The notes under the pieces: model-generated
Databases searched by the model: none
What the model was told of the DNA's origin: nothing
The model's input: only the letters and a program-made list of their open reading frames with translations
Part shown: positions 1 to 5,816 of the stretch, one piece after another
Layout of the letters: each line of letters starts with the position of its first letter
Position numbering within the stretch: position 1 is the stretch's first letter
Translations under genes and position numbers: made by a program
DNA from: CAZWHE01 sp964633825
GTDB lineage: Bacteria; Planctomycetota; B15-G4; CAYZWU01
Assembly (NCBI GenBank): GCA_964633825.1
Contig: CAZWHE010000081.1
Coordinates: 1-17,124 of the forward strand
Reading direction: 5' to 3'
DNA length: 17,124 nt

Positions 1-447
1 GCCTATTATGGCCTCTTCTTTTTTGCCGACGCTTTCTGTTATTTCATCAATAATTCCGGTCGCGATCTCCTCCGCTTTTTTGATTTTCTCTGTTGTCTTA
101 TCGGAGCTTCCTATTACAGTATCTTCTTTACTGCCCACTGCTTGAGACGTCATTTCGGAACGGCTCGTTGTCACTTCTTCTTTTTTTCTACCAATTATCT
201 TGGTCTCGTCTCGACTTCCAGCCGTGGATTCCTCCTTGACACCGATTTTCTCCGCTGTCTTATCGGAACTTCCTTTTACTGTCTCTTCTTGACTGCCAAC
301 CGCTTGCGATGTCATGCGGGATTTGCCCTTCGTGGTTTCCACATTTTTGCTGGCACTCACCATCGTTTCGTCTAGGGTTCCAGCCGTGGATTCCTCCTTG
401 ACGCCTATTTTCTCCGTTGTTTTATCAGAGCTTCCCTTTATTGTGTC
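1..447 (-). repeat. 162-bp in-frame tandem repeats (2 full, 1 partial copy)
   Basis: Units begin at 447, 285 and 123 on the minus strand, exactly 162 bp (54 codons) apart. Units 1 and 2 align without gaps and share identical nucleotide stretches, for example across GVKEESTAG. Unit 3 keeps the first third (GSSDKTTEKI), then diverges and leaves the window. A weaker fragment (EDTISGGSS) precedes unit 1. This is a coding repeat, and the copy number cannot be determined because the array is cut by the edge. Confidence 0.85.
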
Positions 448-900
448 TTCTTCAGAGATCGTCCTCTGCGATGTTTCTGAAGAACCGCCTGAAATGGTGT
501 CTTCTTTCGCCTCCATTTCCAGGTTCGTCTCTATCATAGTCTGTTTCGAATAATCGACCATCGTGCGGGTGGCATCCAACCGACCAGCGCTCTTTGTGAG
601 AAATGTTTCTTTGTTACATTTAATCCTCGTATATTTTGCGACGCTCCTGAAACCGAACTGTAAAACACCCCTGTTCTCGAAGATAATAATCCTTTTCTCA
701 CTAATCTTTTCCGTTTCCTGTCCGTTGTCGTATATCAACCTCGTAGTAACAGGATTTGTAATTAAGGAATATGGGAGAAAGAGGGGGGTGCTTCTTTCTT
801 TCTCTGGAAAGGTTGCAATATCAGGTTGCAGATCCTTCGATTGACACGAGAGGATTGATAACAATGGGATCGAGAGAAAAGTAACGAATGATAGACGCAT
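1..900 (-). CDS. Tandem-repeat lipoprotein, C-terminus beyond window
   Basis: An open frame of 300 codons starts with ATG at 900 and has no stop before the window edge, so the C-terminus is missing. Residues 1-19 form a short signal peptide ending I-L-S before Cys19, a plausible lipobox. Residues 20-120 look like a small beta-rich domain. From about residue 140 the protein is Lys/Glu/Thr/Ser-rich, low in aromatics, and built of 54-residue repeats sharing the words GSSDKT-EKI, KEESTAG and MTSQAVGS. This composition suggests an extended or helical surface region. The ATG follows directly on the TAA of the upstream gene (TAAATG), and an AGGA site lies inside that gene, so the two are probably translationally coupled. 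Base composition is AT-richer than in the genes from 1750 onwards. I do not recognise a family; a surface or envelope-spacer lipoprotein is inference only. Open frames on the plus strand here are shadows. Confidence 0.75.
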   Translation of the reverse strand, partial: MRLSFVTFLSIPLLSILSCQSKDLQPDIATFPEKERSTPLFLPYSLITNPVTTRLIYDNGQETEKISEKRIIIFENRGVLQFGFRSVAKYTRIKCNKETFLTKSAGRLDATRTMVDYSKQTMIETNLEMEAKEDTISGGSSETSQRTISEEDTIKGSSDKTTEKIGVKEESTAGTLDETMVSASKNVETTKGKSRMTSQAVGSQEETVKGSSDKTAEKIGVKEESTAGSRDETKIIGRKKEEVTTSRSEMTSQAVGSKEDTVIGSSDKTTEKIKKAEEIATGIIDEITESVGKKEEAIIG

Positions 901-1644
901 TTATTCGGTCCTGTCCCCCAATATCATTTTTGCGATCGTATCCCCACCAAGTTCGTATGTGAAAGTCCCGAAACTTACAGAACCATTTGCGAATTCATTC
1001 ATTTTATTGTGCGTCAAGGCGTCTATAATGATATTTCCGTATTTGGTGGCTTCATTGGAGGTCAGAACTTTGATTTTTCCCCCGATTTCATTTTTAACGG
1101 TAGTATTTTTTATTAGAGATGCGGTCAGCCATACCCATTCACCTACTTCCATATTAAAACCAAAATCCTTCTCATATTCCTCTTCTCCGATTTTAACGAG
1201 AAATCGGCCATCTTTGTTTGAGTCCGGGATTTTGAAAAGAATTCTGACTGAAGGACGTTCCTCGATGTAGAAGGACCGGACTTTTTTACAGAGGAGAACA
1301 TCTCTCTTACTTCCATCCTGGTTGAAGCAAAACCCGGTAACGCGCCAATAGTAATTCGAACCTCCCTTGAAAAAAACATCTTCCACCTCAGGTCTGTAAC
1401 TGGTCTGGCTGATGTTGTCTTTTTCATAAACGATATCTCTAAAATATTCGTCACTAGCGATATCCAACCTGTAGAGAGGATCTTCAATGCCGAAACCGGA
1501 AGTTTTCCATGAAAAATAGGGGCAGTCTCCCGAGGGGAGAGAAATCTTTTCCATAGCAGCAGGTTTCACAAGTTGAATACTGGTGAAACAGCCGCAGAAA
1601 AGGGGAAGCAGTGCGATGATCGGAAGCCAAGTTCTCTTTTTCAT
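901..1644 (-). CDS. Lipoprotein with FN3/Ig-like domain
   Basis: The protein has 247 residues. I chose ATG at 1644 (MKKRTW) over the in-frame ATG at 1671 because GGAG lies 7-8 nt upstream of it and it begins a basic, then hydrophobic signal sequence. That sequence ends F-C-G before Cys19; the lipobox is imperfect but plausible. Residues about 40-126 match the pattern of secreted FN3/Ig-like domains: P-x-F-x-W, then YRLDIASDEYF, then TSYRPE, then YYWRVTGF. The remaining 120 residues contain another beta-rich region that I do not recognise. The gene lies 62 bp after the ThuA gene and abuts the repeat lipoprotein, so the two lipoproteins are almost certainly co-expressed. Cysteines at 17, 19, 41, 106 and 119 could allow disulfides. 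Codon use is AT-richer than in the genes upstream. A binding or scaffold role in the envelope is inference. Confidence 0.8.
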   Translation of the reverse strand: MKKRTWLPIIALLPLFCGCFTSIQLVKPAAMEKISLPSGDCPYFSWKTSGFGIEDPLYRLDIASDEYFRDIVYEKDNISQTSYRPEVEDVFFKGGSNYYWRVTGFCFNQDGSKRDVLLCKKVRSFYIEERPSVRILFKIPDSNKDGRFLVKIGEEEYEKDFGFNMEVGEWVWLTASLIKNTTVKNEIGGKIKVLTSNEATKYGNIIIDALTHNKMNEFANGSVSFGTFTYELGGDTIAKMILGDRTE

Positions 1645-1706
1645 GATATTCTCCAAGTTTATATGCATCACTGATTAGCAGCGCAGAGACACCTGAGTTG
1701 GACAGT

Positions 1707-2762
1707 TCATGTAGAATTATACAGATTTGTCAAGAGATAATCATTACTTCTGGGCAGTAGGACGTGATCCTGACCGGGCCGTATCAATTCAACAGCGGTT
1801 TTTGCACTCGGTGCGACATCGGCCTCGAGGTCGCCCAGGGTGAACTGGATGCCGTCGAGGAGATGATGCAGGACGACGGGATTCCAGAAGATGTCGTGCT
1901 CGTGTCCGAGGGCGCAGTAGAAGACGCGCCCTTTGCCGTAGCTCTTGACCCAGCTGATGGCGAAGTCGTTGTCTTTCCTGTGAATCCCGTTCACTTTCAT
2001 GTCGGTCTTCTCCGTGTCGATGCTGAGGAGAACACGGAGTTTATCCCTCGAGTAGGGGGCCTTGAGCTGATAGATCTCGTCGGTCACCACGAAGAAGGAG
2101 TCATCGAAGGCCCGGGAGAGGGGGTGGCCGGGCTCTTCGACCTTGAGCGTCACCGTTGAGCCCGCGTTCCAGGGGTGGTTGTCGAATCGCGCCCCCACGA
2201 TGTTGCCGTACTCGGGCCACTGTCGGAACGCGGCCACACCGGCATGGATCACGGCGAGCCCTCCGCCCCTGGCGAGATAATCGACGAGACTCCGCTTCAG
2301 GCGCGCGTCGCGCTCACGGGCCTGCAGTTGTTCTTCAGGAGAGAGCTCCCCCGGCTTTTCGGGAAGGAAGACCTCGTTGTTGGCGTTGTTGAAGAGAACG
2401 GCGTCGAACCGCTCGAGGTTTTCGGGTTCGAAGAGGGCTGTGTCGTCGCTGATCACGGCCTCGAAGGCGCCTGTCTTTTCGCCCATGACCCAGGCCGCCG
2501 CCTTTCCGTAGGGGATCGCGCTGTGCCTGTATCCCCAGGCATGGGAGAAGACGAGGAGCCGGCGTTTCTTCTTCGGCACGACGGAGGCCTCGCTCGGGGC
2601 GGCGGCCAGGATCTTCTCCTTCTCTCCAAGCGTCGGGGCATCGCCGCTAACAGGGATTGTTGACGGAACGACGGGCCGCGGGGCTGTTTGGCAGGACGTG
2701 AGAAGCACCCCGCAGAGAGCAGCGGCCAGAAGAACGAAAGAGAATCGGTTCCACAATGGCAT
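1707..2762 (-). CDS. ThuA-domain lipoprotein
   Basis: The protein has 351 residues. The ATG at 2762 has GGAG 6-7 nt upstream. The signal peptide ends L-T-S before Cys24, a good lipobox, so the product is probably lipid-anchored in the envelope. After a Pro-rich linker, residues about 68-310 form a ThuA-like (trehalose-utilisation, glutamine-amidotransferase-like fold) domain: VFSHAWGYRHSAIP, GGGLAVIHAG (166-175), GARFDNHPW (190-198), VTDEIYQL (226-233) and FYCALGHEHDIF (281-292). The family is linked to sugar metabolism and often sits beside Gfo/Idh/MocA oxidoreductases, as here: the gene starts 22 bp after the oxidoreductase stop. The exact reaction is unknown. The last 30-40 residues lie beyond the domain, and the final 12 codons (ending NLYNST) are AT-rich like the downstream lipoproteins, which hints at a replaced 3' end. 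Confidence 0.88.
   Translation of the reverse strand: MPLWNRFSFVLLAAALCGVLLTSCQTAPRPVVPSTIPVSGDAPTLGEKEKILAAAPSEASVVPKKKRRLLVFSHAWGYRHSAIPYGKAAAWVMGEKTGAFEAVISDDTALFEPENLERFDAVLFNNANNEVFLPEKPGELSPEEQLQARERDARLKRSLVDYLARGGGLAVIHAGVAAFRQWPEYGNIVGARFDNHPWNAGSTVTLKVEEPGHPLSRAFDDSFFVVTDEIYQLKAPYSRDKLRVLLSIDTEKTDMKVNGIHRKDNDFAISWVKSYGKGRVFYCALGHEHDIFWNPVVLHHLLDGIQFTLGDLEADVAPSAKTAVELIRPGQDHVLLPRSNDYLLTNLYNST
1716..1733 (-). promoter_or_regulatory. Promoter-like hexamers with abnormal 6-bp spacing
   Basis: On the minus strand a perfect TTGACA (1733-1728) and a perfect TATAAT (1721-1716) occur, but only 6 bp separate them, against the usual 16-18. TATAAT is preceded directly by TG, not by TGn. The pair lies in the last codons of the ThuA gene, about 70 bp before the FN3 lipoprotein start, so TATAAT could serve as the -10 of a promoter for the two AT-rich lipoproteins. 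With the abnormal spacing, and no -35 at 17 bp, this is a weak call. Confidence 0.25.
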
Positions 2763-2784
2763 CGCGTCTCCTTTCAGTGCAGGA

Positions 2785-4134
2785 TCAGAATCGCCAGGGG
2801 CTGCGCATCGGCCGGGAGAGCATCTTGTTCGCTTCGTCGTCGCCGATGATGCGCTCGTCCACGGGATCCCACTTCAGCTTCCGGCCGAGGTTCATGGAAA
2901 TGGATCCGAGGAGACAGACGGTGCACGATCTGTGACCGATCTCGACGGGCGCCACGGGCTGCTGCCGCGAGCGGATGCAGTCGAGAAAGTTCTTCTTGTG
3001 GTTGTCGCTCTTGTAGAGGTGGATCTCGTCGGGTCCTGTCTTAGACGTGAGTATCGATTGAGGGCTCGCCTCGATCGACCAGCGCTTCACGTAGATCCAT
3101 CCTTCCGTCCCCTCGAACCGGACCCCTTGGCGAAGGCGCTTGTTGTCGGCGCAGATCAGCTTGACGCCGTCGGCGTAGGTATATTCGATCTTGAAATCGC
3201 CGTGCACGTCCCAGAGCCCGCTCTCGGGGAAGTCGGCCGTGCCCTCGATCTCCACGGGGCCCGTGTGCTCCGTTCCCATTCCCCATTGAGCGATGTCGTT
3301 GTGGTGCGATCCCCACCCCGTGATCATGCCGGCGCCGTATGCCTGGATGCGGAGCCACCCCGGCCGGGAATATCCCTTCCGGGGATGGACGCGCTTTTCC
3401 GTGTACGGGGCGACGGGCGTCGAGCCGAGCCACATGTCGTAGTCCAGGTTCTCGGGCACGGACATCTCGGGCTCGTCGCCGCAGCCCGGATCCCCGGGGA
3501 GGCCGACCTTCACCGTGTGGAGCCTGCCGATCCGGCCGTTTCGGACGAGCTCGCAGGCCTGCCGGAACCTGTGATCCGACCTCTGCTGGCTTCCCACCTG
3601 AAGGATCCGGCCGTGGCGGCGGACCGTATCGCTCAGGATGCGGCCTTCCTCGATCGTCAGGGTGAGGGGCTTCTGCAGAAAGATGTCCTTGCCCGACTTG
3701 GCCGCTGCAACGGCAGGGAGCGCGTGCCAGTGGTCGGGGGTGCAGATCAGGACGGCGTCGATATCCTTTCGCGCCAGCAGCTCCCTGTAGTCGCCGTGCA
3801 TGGTGCAGCCGCCTAGCTCCCCCTTTCCTGTCTTCTCGGCGTAATACTCGTCCACCATTCTCTTCGCGTCTTTCATCCTGTTGGAATCGACATCGCAGAC
3901 AGACACGATCCGGGCTTCGTCGAAAGCCATGATCTCTCTCATGTCGGTGTGCGAGATCCGGCCCGTGCCGATGCACCCGAGTGTAATCCTGTTGCCGGGG
4001 GCATTGGTCCCGAAAACCGATGAAGGAACGCACGCAGGGGCAGCAAAAGCGGCTCCCGCGGCGGCGCATGCCGAGCTCTTTAGAAAATCCCGGCGGGTCA
4101 GGCTGTTGGCGCCCTTCTTTTTTCCGGTTTTCAT
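2785..4134 (-). CDS. Tat-exported Gfo/Idh/MocA family oxidoreductase
   Basis: The protein has 449 residues. ATG at 4134 (MKTGKKK) is preferred to the in-frame ATG at 4170 because a purine-rich AAGGG site precedes it and the later start places the Tat motif correctly. TRRDFLKS (13-20), followed by an Ala-rich stretch, is a Tat signal, so the protein is probably exported folded with its bound cofactor. The Rossmann motif GCIGTGRIS (53-61), acidic D81, CTPDHWHA (131-138) and GWGSHHNDIAQWG (273-285) identify an NAD(P)-dependent Gfo/Idh/MocA enzyme, with the usual C-terminal alpha/beta domain and a RPMRSPW tail. The common EKP motif reads QKP (154-156), a variant seen in exported members. Substrates in the family are sugars, inositols or glycosides; this one cannot be assigned. 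It sits between DUF6807 (51 bp upstream) and ThuA (22 bp downstream), which points to periplasmic carbohydrate modification. Confidence 0.9.
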   Translation of the reverse strand: MKTGKKKGANSLTRRDFLKSSACAAAGAAFAAPACVPSSVFGTNAPGNRITLGCIGTGRISHTDMREIMAFDEARIVSVCDVDSNRMKDAKRMVDEYYAEKTGKGELGGCTMHGDYRELLARKDIDAVLICTPDHWHALPAVAAAKSGKDIFLQKPLTLTIEEGRILSDTVRRHGRILQVGSQQRSDHRFRQACELVRNGRIGRLHTVKVGLPGDPGCGDEPEMSVPENLDYDMWLGSTPVAPYTEKRVHPRKGYSRPGWLRIQAYGAGMITGWGSHHNDIAQWGMGTEHTGPVEIEGTADFPESGLWDVHGDFKIEYTYADGVKLICADNKRLRQGVRFEGTEGWIYVKRWSIEASPQSILTSKTGPDEIHLYKSDNHKKNFLDCIRSRQQPVAPVEIGHRSCTVCLLGSISMNLGRKLKWDPVDERIIGDDEANKMLSRPMRSPWRF

Positions 4135-4185
4135 TTTCTTTCCCTTCTTTCGGAAAAAATTTCTTTGCATCGAGTCACGGTCCGG

Positions 4186-5430
4186 TCATCGATCGATTTC
4201 CAGCGTCACTCCAGGCGGATTTGCATAGTCGTTCCAGAAACGGTCGGCTTCGTCCTGGGTTACCGTACCGTCGTAGATGTAGAGTCGATATCTCAAAATA
4301 TATTTACCACCCGGTTCGAGTTTCCAGTCCTCCTTCTGGACCGGGCAGAAGTTGAAGAAAATCTCGGGGCGCTGGTTCCAGATCCGCATCGGTTCGGGGT
4401 GGTCGCGGTTGCGGGGATGGCTCATGAAAACCACACCGGCCGGTCCGCGCGCGGTTGGTCCGTGAACGATGCACCAGCGGGCGCGCGTCCCGTGGCCGTC
4501 GTCTCGGCTCAATCCCTCCGAGGTCAGATAGTCGCCCTTGTTCCACGATGCCGCCGCCCGGAATCCGAATCCGCCGTAGCGATATTTCAGCACTGTCAGC
4601 GGGCTCGAGGAAGCGCAGCTCTGGGTGGTGGTGAAATCGCAGATCCAGCCCCCGGTTTTGCCCGGGTTCCAGACCCTCACATCGTAGATCTCGTTGAGAG
4701 CGGTTTTTTCGCCTCCCGGCGCCGTGAGATCGACGTGCGCCTGCAGGGCGCGGAAACCGCCGAAAACCGGGCCGCTCGTTGTAGAGAGGTACTTGACGAA
4801 TCTCACCGTGCCTTCGCCCTTGCCGAGGTTCCAGAAGTCGACGCTCCTGCCTTCGAACTCTGTCTTGGTCCAGGGATTCCAGAGCCCCATGTGATGGACG
4901 TGATCGGGCGGGTGAATCCGCGTGAGCTCTTCACCGGAGGGAGACCAGAGCGGATGGATGAATGCGCTGCGGATATACCGATCGTTCACGCCTTCCGGCG
5001 GTGGGACGGGGGCGTGGTTGTAGCGGAGGACCTTTGCCCCCTCTGCCGTGATCTCCAGAGACCTGTCGTTCAAAACCGCCTTGACGGCAGGAGTCGTGCG
5101 GGCCTTACCCTCGATGATACGGTAAACACGGCGGGTTCCGGCCGGAGTGGTTCCCGAAAGGACCCAGCAGAGCTTTGGACAGGCGCCTCTCTCGATCTGC
5201 GACCGGACAGGGAAGCGCTCGTCGCCGCGTACCTCTTCGAGGCGGATGGCGCTGTTCAGGGGAATCCCGGCGAGAGAAAGGGAAACAGGTGTATCGATGC
5301 GCGTATGCTCTCCCGCGTCCGCGGTGATCGTGGCAATAATCGTTTGACGGCAGGCGAGATGGGACAGCGAGGTTAATGAAAGGGCGATAAGAATCGACAC
5401 GAATCCGGATGCCGGTCTCCCGATGCTCAA
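4186..5430 (-). CDS. Secreted DUF6807 (PmoA-like) protein
   Basis: The protein has 414 residues and starts at TTG 5430. GGGAG lies 7 nt upstream, and the only nearby upstream ATG (5450) is in another frame that closes after seven codons. The N-terminal hydrophobic segment (residues 9-26) is a signal peptide; Cys27 after H-L-A is a weak lipobox. Family signatures are clear: YIRSAFIHPLWSPSGE (152-167), HPPDHVHHMGLW (173-184), YGGFGFR (285-291) and RYRLYIYDG (380-388). The family carries the historic label methane oxygenase PmoA in databases, but this is not particulate methane monooxygenase. It typically occurs beside Gfo/Idh/MocA and ThuA genes in polysaccharide-degrading bacteria. The clustered histidines suggest metal or sugar binding, but the function is not established. 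It appears to be the first gene of the five-gene minus-strand operon. Confidence 0.85.
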   Translation of the reverse strand: MSIGRPASGFVSILIALSLTSLSHLACRQTIIATITADAGEHTRIDTPVSLSLAGIPLNSAIRLEEVRGDERFPVRSQIERGACPKLCWVLSGTTPAGTRRVYRIIEGKARTTPAVKAVLNDRSLEITAEGAKVLRYNHAPVPPPEGVNDRYIRSAFIHPLWSPSGEELTRIHPPDHVHHMGLWNPWTKTEFEGRSVDFWNLGKGEGTVRFVKYLSTTSGPVFGGFRALQAHVDLTAPGGEKTALNEIYDVRVWNPGKTGGWICDFTTTQSCASSSPLTVLKYRYGGFGFRAAASWNKGDYLTSEGLSRDDGHGTRARWCIVHGPTARGPAGVVFMSHPRNRDHPEPMRIWNQRPEIFFNFCPVQKEDWKLEPGGKYILRYRLYIYDGTVTQDEADRFWNDYANPPGVTLEIDR

Positions 5431-5816
5431 AAGATATCTCCCAGAGCCATGAGGTATCGAGCGCCTCGAAGGTTGTCGATCTGGAGATTGTATTATGTAG
5501 AAAAAGCGAAATCCACCATCCCCTCAAACACCACAGGCCGTGTTCGCGGAGCTTGCCCCGGATTCCGGCGGCCGTTGCTGTTTCGAGAGATGGAAAAGCT
5601 CTGACAGAATATCTCCACACCCTCGGTCTATAGTAATCTCTGTCGGACGTTTCATCAGACACTCCAAAGCTCGAGCTTGTGTTGGCCGCCCCTTCCGATC
5701 CGGATGTTCAATATTTTTTATTCGTCTTTCCAACACTACCGGGATGAGGCGAGTAAAATATTCGGAACGGCGTGTGTTGAGTGGCAATTCGTGAGGTTTC
5801 AGATGGGGGTAAAGTC
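5431..5816. other. Divergent intergenic region with no clear gene
   Basis: These 386 bp separate the minus-strand sugar-related operon from the plus-strand DUF3352-TPR gene and should hold promoters for both. I see no pair of sigma-70 hexamers with good spacing. TAAAAT at 5754-5759 could be a plus-strand -10, but no matching -35 is present. A perfect odd palindrome CCGGATTCCGG lies at 5558-5568, and an AT-rich stretch surrounds 5708-5722. Open frames across it lack ribosome sites and recognisable protein sequence. Confidence 0.5.
5438..5442 (-). promoter_or_regulatory. Ribosome binding site deciding the TTG start at 5430
   Basis: GGGAG on the minus strand is followed by 7 nt and then TTG. 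No in-frame ATG occurs until far inside the conserved domain, and starting here gives a complete signal peptide. Confidence 0.7.

Noticed and set aside
1..447. Regular repeats considered as a CRISPR array
   Set aside because: The units are 162 bp, adjacent without unique spacers, and keep a reading frame, so they are coding repeats.
142..844. Three plus-strand open frames in the left 850 bp
   Set aside because: The minus-strand frame is open from 900 to the edge, has a signal peptide and in-frame repeats, and is coupled to the upstream gene; the plus frames break up the repeat pattern.
2698..5376. Long plus-strand open frames over the ThuA, Gfo/Idh/MocA and DUF6807 genes
   Set aside because: They are GC-rich shadow frames, rich in Arg, Ala, Asp and Val, with no recognisable motif; the minus-strand proteins show clear family motifs, export signals and ribosome sites.
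4186..5430. Methane oxidation role suggested by the PmoA-like family label
   Set aside because: The protein is a soluble secreted DUF6807 member in a sugar-related operon; it has none of the membrane helices of particulate methane monooxygenase.
5105..5662. Minus-strand frame of 185 codons covering the start of the DUF6807 gene
   Set aside because: It overlaps the true signal peptide in another frame, and its sequence looks like a frame shadow.
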